NCBI GenBank assembly: GCA_026413225.1
Contig: CM048553.1
Location: 19,716,501-19,780,500, forward strand
DNA length: 64,000 nt
From: Otis tarda
Lineage: Eukaryota > Chordata > Aves > Otidiformes > Otididae
Reading direction: 5' to 3'
In this document: piece by piece, positions 38,848 to 52,200 of the stretch
How the letters are laid out: each line of letters begins with the position of its first letter
Numbering within the stretch: position 1 is the first letter of the stretch
Translations under genes and position numbers: made by a program
The notes under the pieces: model-generated
The model's input: only the letters and a program-made list of their open reading frames with translations
What the model was told of the DNA's origin: nothing
The model's database searches: none

Positions 38848-39126
38848 CTGGTACAGAGCCAGGGAGTTTTCTTTAGTAAGACTGTGGCAGGCAGAAGAGG
38901 CATAAAAACCATTGTAGCAGCAGACATTACGAACATTAGCACGGGGGACAATTTTGTTCCACTTGTCAGTGAACATGTACAAGATCATCTTAGCTGGCTC
39001 AGTAAAGACCAGCGTGGCTCTGTGCGAGTGGCAGGCAAAGAACATCCATTTCTCTACAAGAAACACCCAGAGTACCACTGCAGCGAGAGGCACTTGCCGT
39101 TCTTGCAACAACAGTTAGAATTATAA
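38848..39126 (-). pseudogene. Possible decayed coding segment of unknown origin
   Basis: On the minus strand a frame opening near 39111 codes for a hydrophobic segment (VPLAAVVLWVFLVEKWMFFA), a polar loop and more hydrophobic residues. At a run of five C (38943-38947 on the plus strand as g) the frame switches. One base fewer there would join it to a second hydrophobic frame that stops at TAG near 38849. In-frame stops lie just upstream near 39118-39126. A membrane-like composition running smoothly across a one-base slip is what a decayed retrocopy or exon would look like, but I recognise no family and chance cannot be excluded. No splice sites or poly(A) tract support it. Confidence 0.25.
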
Positions 39127-41102
39127 CTGGGAATACCAAGAAAGTGTTAACTAGTGCCTAAGCAGTGCTTTTTCTATCTTCAGTATATTTTACAAACATT
39201 AATTTTCACTCAGCCCTGGCTTATGCCAGCTTGTAGTAGCAGCCAGAAGGGGCTCACTGCCTCCCCCGACACGACTTCACAGGGACATTTATATGGTGGG
39301 AGGTGCTGCCTGGGAAAGGATCTTGCTCGGGCATGTGCTGAGTCAATGTGTTTCTCTGGCAGCTTGTACTGGCAGAACAATTATAGTGGCCAGAGTTATT
39401 TATAACTGTCCTCCCGCGACAGGATTCTTGAGGGAGGATGTTGGTACGAGCACTGCTGCTCCATGTACACATACATCTACACACAGGGCAGCTGCATCTC
39501 TATTTAGTGAATGCAGAATACTCTTCTGGCGTTAAGTCCTGGGGTTTTTTTTCCAAGGAGGTCACTTGTACAAGGGGAAAAGAAGAACGCAGCTCCAACC
39601 ACAGTCAGTCCACACCTCATCCGAAGGCCTGGAGGCCTTCCCACAAATTGCTGTAACTTCTTCATGAACTCATCAGAACTGACAGCATGGGTAAGCCTCT
39701 GACCATACAAACAAACCCGAGTACTAATGCGGCTTCACTCACTTTGGCTCGCCTTAGACTCACCTCCTCTCAGAAAGCAGCCGCCGTACAGCTTCAGAAG
39801 CCTGCGTGAAAGTGAAGAAAAGGAAGCTTATCCTTGAAAAACTCAGGGCTGCAAACTCATCACCCCTCAGGACAGACACCCCAACAGAGGCAACTGAGCC
39901 TCGCTCCCTGCAGCCCCTTTGCCTGGTCATGTGGAACAAGTCACAAAATCAGATCATTGCTTAACCAATTTAACAGGTAACCTACCACAGGTGAAGAATG
40001 ACCTTCACGGTATTCTTACTTTCTTGTACCCTTGAGTATGGATGAACTAGATAGAAAAAGGAAACAACCTGAAAATGTAACGGCAAATGCCTAATCTGCA
40101 AAATGCAGGCGTATGCACGGGGCCTCCACGCAGCAGCACACCTTCGTCATTGTACGGGCTGCGAGCAGGTTGGTGAGGGACAGAAATAGTCCTTAGGCAA
40201 TCAAGAATGCGTGCCTGCTAGTTTATTTTCTTTGTTTTGCAGATTCAAATGCGAGCATTCAGCCTGCCTGTCTGCTGCACGAAGGCTCTGCAGCAGAGGA
40301 GACGCTGTTTCCCCGTGCTGAGATTTTGTACGTTTCCCTTCCTGGCATTTCCCTGTGCAGGGGAAAATGTGCATTTTGCAATTTGTGTACAGAAAATGTA
40401 AAGGAGCTGGAAAACAGGACGGGGTTGTTTACTAAGCCTCTCCACAAGCCAATGGTAGGAAGATCGAATGCAAAATCTCCATGAGAGAGAAAACAAAGCC
40501 TGTCTCTCTTCCATCTTGAATCTCAGGGTCCTGCCAGGCAGACAGGATGCTTCACACATTTAAAGGTGCAAAGCACGTAATAGGAGCTGTATCATAAGGG
40601 AAATATATATGTCTGCATACATTTCAGGAAAAGTAGAGCTGTAAGCAAAAAAAAAAAAAAAATCACAAGTGCAACCCTTTCTCCACCATTTTTCTTCAAT
40701 ACATGGATCTTTATGTTACAAACTACCACAACAGTAGGTGTTGTAAAAGGGAAACAGGTGACTGATTCCAAAACTGAGATTCAAAACCTCTTGCACGCAA
40801 TGTAAAAGTTAGACTAGAGAAGCAATCTTTTGTACTGACGGGGCTGAACTAAGAAGCTTTCATTCATGGTCATTCTATATTTACTTCAGCTACACAAACT
40901 CTGGTTTGCTCTGGGGGTTCAGAGGAGCTAGAAAGATTTCATAATGCCACTGTGTCAGAGTTTGATGGCTGGTTTTCATTCCAGACAACATAAGGGATGT
41001 ACAGCAGCTATCAAAGTGCCAATATCAAAGAAGCAGCAGTGACGTTGCCCCTCACAATCATTTTTATTCTAAGACTTATGTGCTTTTTTACATTATCTTA
41101 AG

Positions 41103-41138
41103 AAGAAAAAAAAGGAAAAAAAAAAAAGAAAAAAATCC
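41103..41138. repeat. Purine-only A/G tract
   Basis: A 35-nt stretch of almost only A with scattered G (gaagaaaaaaaagg, then longer A runs). Low-complexity sequence. Confidence 0.8.
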
Positions 41139-43689
41139 CTCTTCTTAGTGGCACTAAAATTAGCAATGCCAAGAATAGATACCAAAACCATCTTCTTCCC
41201 CATTTATTTTCTCAGATGTGAATGACGCTGCGTCAAGCACAGAAAAGGAGTATATTAGTCTCATGCTGCGGGAAAAACAAGTGTATTACATTGCTGAAAT
41301 GTCAAGTTTCCACCATGCATTTGATAATAGATTGTGTGCTCAGTTTCCTGCATCCACTGCAGCGGCTTACTGAAGATATGCTCTGCATTTGCCAACAAAC
41401 CAGCCTGCCCTTTGGACTGAACCATTCCAGCCAACCGTGGCTTTATCATCAGCCCTTTTAGGTGTGGCCTGGCCTGGCAGATGGGTGTATATTTTAAAAA
41501 TAGTTAATACTTTCTTAACAGCAGAATCCTTCACCTGATTGATTTTTTTTTTTTTTATTATCCCATAATCTTCCATTATGCACTCTCCCCGCAAAGATTT
41601 TTGGCTACCGTAACAGGTGAAAGGTCACACCTGGACATCATCCATCACAGCAGCATTTTCTCCGCACTGCGATTGCACGGGTGGTTGTTTGTTTTGCAGG
41701 CTGCGGTAAGCAGGTAGGAACAACTCTGGTGAGAAGGGTTGCATTCTATCAGTGCAGGTCCCCAGATGACTTCTATCATAATTTTAAGGCTCTACATGTC
41801 ATGAAATGCCCTGACATTAAGCTTCAGTCTGTTTCAAATTATACCAAATGCCCGCACATAGATCTCATTCAGAGCTGTCCTCCTCAGACACAGGCTGTGA
41901 CAAGCTCAGGGCGCGGAGAGCTACATAACAAAGTACAATCTCCCTAGTTATCATTTGGGGGAAAAAAAAAATTCAATTTCACTTCACTTCAAATTCAATT
42001 CACTTACCAAAAACTGAGACTGGAGAACATCAGTGATCATACAGATCTTCTCCAAAAACACTGGAGAGGAACTGGCTTCTAGAAATCCTTTCCCTTCAGC
42101 TGCTGCCTTGTGAAATGCGCTTGTCTCCAAAATCTTACAGCAGGAGTCGAACGAGCTATGCTGTCAGCTGCCTGGTTTAAACACACTGCTACTGCAGGCC
42201 AGAAAATAAACACGGGTCCATACCCAAGGAATGAGTGCAGAGAGGGACCCATAAGAGGAGAGGAAGGAGCCTGTATCTATGAGAAGTGACCCACTTAAAC
42301 AGCCCCTGGTCACTGCCTGCTTTTGTCCCCCCACCTCGCATGGTGTGGGATGCTGCACTGTGCAGGAAAGACGAGCTGAAAAGCAGTGCGGGACGAAGGC
42401 AGTAACACACCACCAGGCACCAGAAAGTAGTCAGCATCTCCAGGAACAGGGAAGGCTGAAAGCAGCAGTGGGCACAGAGAAGATGCTACCAGCTTGATGA
42501 AGGTAAGAAGCACTGTAAGAAAAGAAGAAAGGAAAGTGGACAAATTAGCTGAATAAATTTTGTGGTGAAAACAGCTGTATGAGCATCTCTGGAGACTGAG
42601 AAAAACCAGAAACAGAATGGAGACATCATCATCATCTGTCCGTGCTTATAATGATGACAGATATGACAGCCTGCCCAAGCCAAGCGTTCCCGTCCTGCTG
42701 TGGCGCTTTCTCTTCCCAGAACAAAGCTCCTTGGCAGTTGCTTCAAGCCCAACAAAAAAAATTGACATCTTTTACTGCTGCCTCCTGTGTTTTTATTTAC
42801 TGTTCACTATTTCTTTTTTGCTTTTGTGTTTTCCTTTCTCCTCATCTTGGTGAGGATCAGTAAAGCGGATTACCTGCAAAACTGCATTTCTTGTGAGTGG
42901 GTACAAGAAAACGCTTCGTTGCCCTCCAGCCTCTTTCATGAGCTGTATCCTTTCAGAGTCTCCTTAGCAGTATTTGTCCCTCATCAGATGTCATGTAAGA
43001 AACATTTGTGTTTAACAGTTGGGCCAAAAACTTCTCATTGCAGTGTTTCTCTAGCCCAAAGGGTCTGTATTTAGCTATGCCCTTCTGTTCTGTGCTCATT
43101 TCTCCTCTTAAATCCTAATCTATACGATTTCAGCGTAGAGTTACGGTCTCTCTTCCCCTCTTTACTCCAATAAATTGTCAATGCAGATATTCCTGTCACA
43201 CCGTAGGGAATATCCCATCAATTACCAACTATATATCAACAGTAGGTATGACACCTATGACAGAAATTGTATTATCATCTGGCCTCTGAATATCGTCTGT
43301 GTATTTTGCAGACCATTGTATGAGAAGCCATGTAAAATGCCTTGTCCCAGTGGAGGGAAGAGCAGGAAAGAGTAACTGGCACCTAAGTACTCACTTCAGA
43401 AGTCGAACAAATGTGTTTTGAAGTTAAAAAAAAAAAAAAGTTACTTACATTTCTATGGATTGTGGTTTCCAATCCTGAGTAAAGCTCTCCTCTGTCCCTC
43501 ATTACCATTCTTCCGCACCCCTCAGCCTCAGGTTGCATGGGACAGGGAGGGTAACCCAGCATGGCAAGCATCAGGCTACCAGAGGGCTGGCAAGCCGCCA
43601 TTGCAACTCCCAGCCACAAAAAGGACTTTAGAAGAGAACTGCAGATCAGGAAGTTTACCATCCATCCTTGCTAACGGCAGTAAAGTCTA

Positions 43690-44350
43690 AAGATATGAAG
43701 TCACTGTGAACAAGGATAAACATGGTTTGTTGGGAACAAGGCAGCGTGGCTTCTGCAGAGAGAAACCCTGCCTCACCAGCCCACTGCAGTCCTTGGAGTG
43801 CATCAGTGGGTACAGCAGACACAGAACAGCTGAATTTTGAAAAAGCTTTTGATGAAGTTCCACACCAAAGATTATCAGAGAAACTAACTTGGCACAGGAT
43901 GGGAGGAAAGATTCTTACAGATGGAAAACTGAAGGCAGGACATGAAGCAAAAGATAAGGCTTAATAGTTGCTTTTCGGGGTGAAGAACTGGCATCAGCAA
44001 GGTCTTCTATGGGATGGATGGTGGGACTGGCTTTACTCAATGTTTTCAGTGAGTACCTGAAGAGGAGAGCATAGAGTGAAGTCCTCAAGTTTGTTTGTGA
44101 CAGTAAGCTCTTTCAGGCAAGTAACTCTAGAAGAACTTCATAAAATTGAGTGAGTGGGCAATGGGTCTGTAAGCAGATACTAGAAGGTTTAGGCAGTGAT
44201 GAACCTCTAACATCCAAATCAAACAATTGGGGATGCTGAGGGTGTACAGAGAGGGCAGGCAGCAGGACGTGACCAGACCCACCTGCTCCCTGTAGGTAGC
44301 ACTGCCGCCTGCCACTGTTGGAGGCAGACTCAGGGCTGCATGGACCATAG
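43690..44350 (+). pseudogene. LINE reverse-transcriptase remnant (CR1-superfamily type)
   Basis: The plus-strand translation at 43828-43964 contains LNFEKAFDEVPHQRLSEKLT, followed by a degraded GGKILT. This is the conserved A-motif region of non-LTR reverse transcriptases, which typically reads FxKAFDxVPHxRLL. Further on, 44020-44110 resembles the LFNIFINDL...FADDTKLF stretch with stops and shifts. The phrase style VPHQRL differs from the VSHNIL style of the copy at 34.6-36.1 kb, suggesting a different subfamily. The element is truncated at both ends and no CR1 tail octamers were found, so its limits are approximate. Confidence 0.75.
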
Positions 44351-47300
44351 GTCTGATGCAGCAGTTAACAGCTTACCTTCTTAAATGTGCTTCTGCACAC
44401 TATTGTAAGACATTTTCTAGTTTCAGTGCACACTCCAACGAGGCAAATTGCTGGCCTGGCACTAAGCTTGGGATGTATAAACCCATGGAATCCAATTGCT
44501 TTAGGCCCCAAAGCCAGTAGTGCCTTCCTCCCTTCATGTCTGTCTAATAGCTGACCCGCTGGCAGGCTGACCTGCCAGGCACACTAAATATAAAACCCTT
44601 CAAGGACCACAGGACAGTTAAAGAGAGAAGGAAACAGACTTTGCAGCTGTGCTTTCGCACATGTGCACTCTCTCACTTCCTCCTTCTCCATTAGCAGCCC
44701 TTGAAGAGTAAAGGTCTGTGCCAAAATGACAAACACGTGATTGAAAATCCCTGCTTCCACCTCCTCACCTTTCCTTGGATTTCTCTGGGGTTTGAAGAGC
44801 ATCGTTTCAAGGTCCAGGATCACTCAGCTTTCCATTCTTCCTCTTCAGCTCGCTGGTGCAGACATGTCCATCCCTGTGCCGCAGGAAGGCCTGTCCATTT
44901 TAGAGGCAGGGTCTGCTGATGCTCATTCCTGCCTCTCCTCTACCCATGTCCTCTACAGACCCGGCCTCCGAGTAGGCAACTGGTAGAAGTCAGTGGCTCA
45001 GTCTGCCAGCTCCACAGGCACACTTTTGGTAGCCAAAAATGGCCTGATTCAGTTCCAAAGCACAGTCTGCCCTCACCCGTGACAGGGATATCTTAATCCA
45101 TGCAGAAGGTCGCTGTCAGAAATACCATTAATTAAATGAAGCGCAGCCCCTGCAGCCGGTGGGGCAGACGCCCTCTGACTGCTGCAGCGTTCCACAGTAA
45201 CACTCTGCCTTCCAGCGCTGACACCGCCCGGCACAGAATCAAGGGCTGGGGAGGAATTGAAATCAAGAAAGCAAGATTTAACAGCTTGTGTAGTCTGTCA
45301 GCCCCCTGTGCTGCGTGGTTTCTGCAGTGATAGGTAAAAGGTAAATCCTCTGTCTCTTCCGGCTCCTTTGGCTTCCCTGTTTGTTTAGGTTGTATCCTGA
45401 AGCCTTTCCTGCATTACTTCCCCTTTTCCAATGCCCAGCTGCACGACCTCGGAGATTGCTGAGCTCACTTTACAGGAGGACTGATGAGCCCAGCCCGAAG
45501 AGGGACCTCTGCTACCACTTAGAGGAGCTGCATCCCAGGTCCCCCTCCCCCAGCCCCTTCAACACCACCCACACAGCAATCCATCAGCATCACCGATGGA
45601 GCATCTGGGGGCAACATGTAATTAGGAATGATGCTGTCTGCCATTTATAGACATACTACTGCAAAGAAAAGCTGGTGAAAGTAATACCCACCGACAGACC
45701 TACCTTATAGCGTGCATCGAACGTTAATGGGGAAAAGCAATGGAAAGGTGGAGGAAAGATAGGGAGAGCAGAGAGAAGGATGAAGGCAGTAGCGTACTCC
45801 ACGCAGCTTTACAACAGAGCAGTCATTAAAATACATGCTCAGAGTGATCATGATGTAGTTGTCTGATAAAACAGTTATTTGAAGTAATAAATGAATTCTG
45901 GAAAATAAGAACACCCTGTCTTGCTGGGTAAGCAGAGCTGCATTTGCTCCATGATCCCTTTACTGGGATACAACCCAGCAGAAATTGTGCAGGCACTCAC
46001 ATGCTACATTGCCTATGCGCAGGACATCATGGTGTTTTCCCCTCCTCTTGAAGACTTTCGCTGCAAGAGATCTTCTTGGAGATTTTCCTCACAGCTGATC
46101 CTGTGTGGCTTGTCTCAAACATGCCCGCTCCTCAGTTTGGAAATGTTTCTTTTCAATTATTTCCTATTTTTAATCTCCACCTTAATTTTTTTAAAAGGAT
46201 TTTTAAAAAAATTTGGTGTGCTTGTCACGGCACTGTAAGCATTTAATATGCAGGCCTGTGTGTTTGCTTTCGAGGCATACATCAGCCTGTTGTCACAGAA
46301 AAAACCAGCTGTTTGTGAGAAGCTCTAACACTTCTGCCAAGACTCAGTAACTATGCTTGGAAAAAGCAAAGTCAAACAAAAGGAGTGTGAACTATGACAA
46401 GTGATGTGTGGAGTGGTAACTTAGGAGGGCTGAAGGAGATGTGAAGAGTAATTACTCAAATAAACAAAAACACAGGACAAATTATTTAAGTGCATTATAA
46501 ACTGGAATCAAGGAACAGAGGGAGTACTTGAGGTCTGGAAAAGCACCATAAGGAGCTGAAGAAGAGATTATTGCATCTCTGCCACAGATAAAGTCATGTA
46601 GAAGATAACATGCATCAGTTAAAGCAAATGAAAGAATTAAAAACCAAAAGGACAGAAAGACAAGATGAAAGAAATCCAGAAGAAAGTGATTGAACCACTA
46701 TTTTGTACAGCAGGAGAAAGGGACAGAAGCAAATGGACCAGCTGCCTGCTCAGGACCCAGTGATAAGGTAACAGAAGACAGCGAAGACCTCAGTGCTGTG
46801 TTTTTGGGGCTATGGAAAATACTCTTCTAATAAGGAGTTTTTAAATTGCATTACAAAGCCAGATCAAATCTCTCAGTTGCTTTGTTCTTTCACTTGGTTT
46901 GCTAATCTGCAGCAGTAGAACTGATGGCAGTTAAACAGGATGGAATTTATATCAGGCTTAGAAATTGTACTCACTGCCTACATTTTCCCTGCAGAACGGC
47001 TTCAAATTACAGCACGCTTGTGTGGAGTTGCAGAGTTTTGTCATCTAACCATTCCACCAGTCCAGAGCACATCACGGGAGCTGCGCCGCCGTCATCTGAC
47101 TGCCATATGCCCAGGCCCAGGAACCTTCCTTCAATGCACAGTCACCCTCAAATCAACAAAAGTTTTTGCCTGGCTGAGAATTTGCAGGACCAGCTCCCCA
47201 GACAAGTAGGACAGCCTGTTCTGCTGCACTGGTTAACTAACATCCATCTTTTACGTGTTATTCTTCATGTGTCTGTCACCCTAGGATTCCAACACACTAG

Positions 47301-49034
47301 CACCACATTTCATTCATCTGCAACAGATTGGAATGAACATTCAGCTGAAGTTTTATGAGCTTACTAGTGAATTTTCCCAAATTACCTTTTAGTTTTGTGG
47401 ATTTTTTCAGTTCCTTCACTAGCTATTGCTAGGAGTATTCACACTGTGATCCTGACAGGTGACTTAGCTATGGGTAAAAGGATCTCTCTTAGCTGTGGTC
47501 CTTTGGACGACTCAGGTTGAGGGGAAGGGAAAGGTATATCCCTCCTTCAAGATTCCAATAATTTTCATTAAGATTACAGAAAATTACTTTTGATCACCAA
47601 GGAGCAGCAAAAATCCAGATTTCAGATAGCTTTTGTAGTTCTGTGTCCTTCCTTTAGGTGTGCAATGATGTAGCTCTGTCTATTTTCACACAGAAGGAAT
47701 CCAGCTGAGAGCACACTTTATTATAACTCCAGATGATGTTCAGCAGGATGAAAACCTCATTTTTCTCAGGTGGTCAGAGAACAAGTCCCAGTAAACTGAC
47801 ATTCTTTCCTCTCTCATCTGAATTATGCAGAGGAACTCGAATTGTTTATAAAGCTGTTCCAAAGATGTTTTTAAAAAGAAACATACAAAATAAAATTAAA
47901 AAAAAAAAAAGAGAGAGAGAGGATATTCCTGGACTTTTTCATCTTTTCAATTACTTTTCAATCTCATAAGAACAGTCATTTAGGTCAGAGTAGTTAAACT
48001 GCCATAAAACAGCTGCTAAAGCATTCTTCTATTGTAAATTAAACAGCAATTTTACCAAACATTCCCATTGCACGACTGCATTAGCATAAACTTTGTTACT
48101 AGTAGGTCACATCTGATATAAAAAGATACATAAACAGGGGGAAATGGTCCAAACTGGAGCTCCACACCTCACAGAGAAAGCCAAGTTTCCGCCCTTGCTG
48201 TCAGACAGGGCAATGTATCACAGGCATAGCTACAGCTTCTGAAATGGCAGCTTCTTAAAACGCTGTCATCAAAATGGTTCATTTTCTCCACTTAACCAAG
48301 GGAATACCACAAGAAAATGAGTTAAGGTCAGCTAAGCATTGATACACCAGTAAACACTAATAACACTTAGCACTCATAGCAGTTTTCAACTTCAAAGCAC
48401 TGAAGAACGACACTGCTGGGATATCCTGCGGGGGTGGGAGTCCTCTCTGTGCCAGACCCAGCCAGGTAAGGCTCGTAAGCTGCTGCCAAATGGACACAGG
48501 ATGGAGGAGGGGAGAGGAATCCCTAATTCCCCCAAGCCCTATGGGTACATGCTGTACTCTGCCTTTTCCAGGGCAGGGTGGGGTCTTAACCCATGCAGTT
48601 AAGAACAGACTGATTTCAGCTCCATCTCTCTGGCTGTGATGGGTTACAAGGCCTGCTCTCCTTCAACCCTGCCCAGCCTCCCACTGCCAAATTTCCGTCT
48701 CTTGTCTGCTCCAAGCCCTTGTAGTCTTAACAGATAAGCTAGTGTAGGATTTGCTTTGGAGTGACTGAAAGCAATAAAGTTTAATAATATGAAACTGCTT
48801 ATAGCATCACTGGCGTTATCGCCCTTTCCATTCCCATAAAACAAAAACATCTGTAGGAATCACAAGCCAACACTAGGCTGGCGTGAGCAGCACTGCCACT
48901 GTGTCACCAACTGATACAGCCACCTGGCCCCAAAGCAGGAGACAGGGACAACAAGCTCCATGACCAAACTCTGAGATGGCTACAGCAGGAGGTATTACTC
49001 ATGAAAGGAGGTAGGAAACTTGAAGCTTCCTTAC
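44351..49034. other. No gene recognised
   Basis: Mixed composition. The longest frame here, 144 codons at 46924-47358 on the plus strand, is rich in H, S and T, has no known motif and no support as a gene. The stretch 46400-46830 is A- and G-rich and may be repeat-derived. Confidence 0.6.
47890..47922. repeat. Poly(A) plus GA microsatellite
   Basis: About 12 A are followed by gagagagagagagg. No element could be assigned to the A run. Confidence 0.85.
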
Positions 49035-49276
49035 ATATTCCATACTTCAGACTGGACACAAGAAAAAAATTTTTTACCCTGAGGGTGGTGGAACACTGGC
49101 ACAGGTTGCCCAGAGGGGTGGTAGATGCCCCATCCCTGGGAACATTCAAGGCCAGGTTGGATGGGGCTGTGAGCAACCTGATCTGGTTGAAAATGTGCCT
49201 GCTCCTTGCAGGGGAGGTTGGACTAGATGGCCTTTAAAGGTCCCTTCCAACCCAAACCAGTTATGATTCTATGATA
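49035..49276 (+). repeat. CR1 LINE 3' end with intact-looking terminus
   Basis: This is a plus-strand CR1 tail. It reads agactggacacaagaaaaaa, ctgagggtggtggaacactg, cacaggttgcccagaggggt, then gaggttggactagatggcct, ggtcccttccaacccaaacc and the end atgattctatgata. The frame through it (VVEHWHRLP) is the familiar CR1 3' region in translation. It is better preserved than the copy at 8.0-8.3 kb, so it is probably younger. A long A run (49447-49476) lies about 170 nt downstream and is separate, because CR1 has no poly(A) tail. Confidence 0.9.
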
Positions 49277-52200
49277 TTCATTGCCCAAAACAGATAACAG
49301 CAGCAACACCAGTATGTTACTGGTTCTTCTCATCTCCCTTTCTGTCTCATGCCCTGCATAGCTGGGAATTCTGCCTCCAATACAGAGCATGAGCCATTCC
49401 CCAGAAGCTCTAGAAAGATTTTCCTGCCATTCCCTCATTTGAAGCACTGTTGGGGGAAAAAAAAAAAAAAAAAAAAGTAATTTTATCACTTCTGCTTTGT
49501 TTCCAGCAAGAAACAGAGCTGTTCAGAGCACAAAGGAGTACAGGTGATGCAGATCCTGTGCCTGATTCTTACTGCAGGGGAAATCAGGTGGGTGCTGTTG
49601 AACTTAATGGAAATTAGTGCCATAAAGCTGGCATTCACTAATGAATGAATTAGTGCAGAGGACTAATAAGAGCAGAGGACCTGTCAATGACCTGCTCTTC
49701 TCTGACTTGCTCTCCTCCAGCCACTAGAGACGCTCTACAGGGGCAAGTCTTGTGAAAATAAAGCCAGAAATCATTATGATTACATTTTGGTTGACCGTGC
49801 TTGCAAGTGTGCATGTATGTGTATACAGCAAGGGGTTACATAAAGATCAGAGCAGACTACAAATGGGAGCTGTTCTTTCCAAATTTTATACATTGCTTGA
49901 GTCATAAAAAATTAACTTCACCCAACTCAGTAAACTCCCTTCCCTTTTTGTTCGTATTCACTCTAGTATATCCATCATTTTCGATCCTCTACTGATTTCC
50001 ATTGTTGGGACATATTTTCTGTGACTTGAGAACCTGAAATTATGCTATATATCTTTGTAGCTCATTGAACTAACCAGCATTTTTTTTTTAATTTAGTAAG
50101 GAAACATTTGGCTGGGTGTGACCAAATAAATATTGTGTCTAAACCAACACAAATATACTTTGCACAAGGCTATAAACCTGTCTCAACTCTAATGATATTG
50201 CAAGTCAATGAAGCTTCAGTGTTCTCATTAACACGATTCCATCAGACCTCTGTGTTGCCTATTATTAATTTTTAACTTTAATTAATTATAGATTGTAATA
50301 TAATTTATAGCACTGTGGCGCTACAAAGGCTGAATCTTGGTAGTAATCCAACCTTTTAGGTTGATAACGGCTTTAACACTGACCTAATATTGAAAGGTGA
50401 ACATGTACAGAGGCCATCAGACCCAATTGTAAAGAGCACAACAGGGATAAAACACATCACTATCCCGTGTCAGTGAAGACAAAACTTTCCTTGAGAGCAA
50501 AGGGCACAGATCTTGTCACAAGATTATTAAGAATTTTGTTGCTGATTTTGACACAAGAAATAATCAAGAACTTTGTTTCAAGGAAAGACATTAACACATT
50601 TTACCCCCTCTCAAATTTAATTTTTGCCACAAAAGGAACAAAATACAGAATAGCTAAAGCCAATCTGGGTACCTATTCTTCAACTCAGTTTTGAGGTAGG
50701 AACAAGCATATTTTTATGAAGAAAAAGGAAGCCTTTCAAATATTTGTGGAAATCTGTTAAGATTATTATATTAGTACACTTGCATTGTTCCTCTCCATAG
50801 CTTGCTGATGCATGATAGTGAACACAACTGGTTTCTGCTACAGACAGTAGATCACGGTACTCGGCACTTTGCTGAGCACTCAGCAAGCCTCATAATCGGA
50901 CCTCTGGGTAGGAGGGAACACAGACAGCTACAAAATGTGTTTAACCCGAGTAACTTATTGTGAACAGGAGCACAACACCATTTCCTGGTTTAAAAGGCAT
51001 TCTCATCATTAAAATATGCTTTAGTATTGCTTATGTGTATTTCTCATTATCTTTTGTGCAGTATCTAGAAATACAGTACAGCGGTAATAACGTAATTAGT
51101 ATTTTCACTAGCTAAATTATAGAGCTGACTGCAGAATACAGCATAGTAGCATCAATATTAACAGTTAAGTATTATACAAAAATGACATCAATAGTTTTAG
51201 TATAGTCATGAGACACATTGTAATTTCCTCTTTCTCCAAGATCCCTTCAAACTGTGTTAGATGAGGAAATGCACAAAATCCACTGGCTTTTAGTTCAACT
51301 CAAATTCTAAAAATCAGCATCTCAAAGATTTCTTAGGTTTTTTTTTTTACGTTCTTGAACAATATTCCTTTCTGAATATGGTATTAGTTATAAAGAACTT
51401 AAGTTCTGCTGCATCTACCTCTCACATGAATTTCATTTTCCCAGCACTTCTGCAAGTTAACAAAGGAGCATAACAGATACTTCACAGCTGAAGATGATGA
51501 TACATAGGGATTTGTAATAATTATCCGAGACCATAAAAGCAATCCTCTGTCAGTGCAAGAAGTAGAACCACTGGCTTTGCAGTCTAGTGCTACTCCATAG
51601 TTCCTTTCTACCCTGGTCACACAGATGTAAAAGTCCAACAACCAAGATATCGGACACCAAACAGCCATTAAGGAAGATACTGAGGCAAGCGTGCATTCAC
51701 AGATTCATCACCTGAACAGACAATAGTCAGCCACCCCTATATGCTCAGAAATCAGAGGACTCCAGTTTATACCAGAAGCTGAAGGCTATCCCACAGCATC
51801 CTCCATGCCTAAAACTCCCTTTCGGCCAAGCTAATTCACAACACCCTAAACCAAATCAAGAGCACTGAGGATCGACCCACACTCCATCCACTTCCTAATT
51901 ACAGTAACTTTATGCTTTACTGCACAAAATGAGATTGATTTCTTCCTTCAGCAGTTCCATTCAGCTCCTTCAACATTTTGTTCATTTATTTGTTAAGATG
52001 CAGATCTCCAGCAGATTGATCACTTCAGATGAGACAAAGCAATCTCTTGGTAAATCCCTCTGGAAATGCAGAACATATTATATGCACAAGAGTTGAACTC
52101 CTTGAATTTCCCCTTTTCAGATCCTCTTGGTTTCCAGTCACTCAGATAAAGAATGGAGCTTTTGTAGACCAGTTAATCCATCCACTGAATGAAATACGGT

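Larger units (their letters stand above)
36146..43689. other. No gene recognised
   Basis: Mainly AT-rich sequence following the CR1 relic. The stretch 36370-36740, rich in short purine words, looks like old repeat sequence but was not assigned. Poly(A) or A-rich tracts lie near 40648-40663 and 43427-43439. The possible decayed coding segment at 38.85-39.13 kb is listed separately. Confidence 0.6.

Noticed and set aside
46924-47358. 144-codon frame on the plus strand
   Set aside because: No known motif, no splice or promoter context, and composition typical of random sequence.
49001-49237. 78-codon frame
   Set aside because: It is a CR1 3' region.
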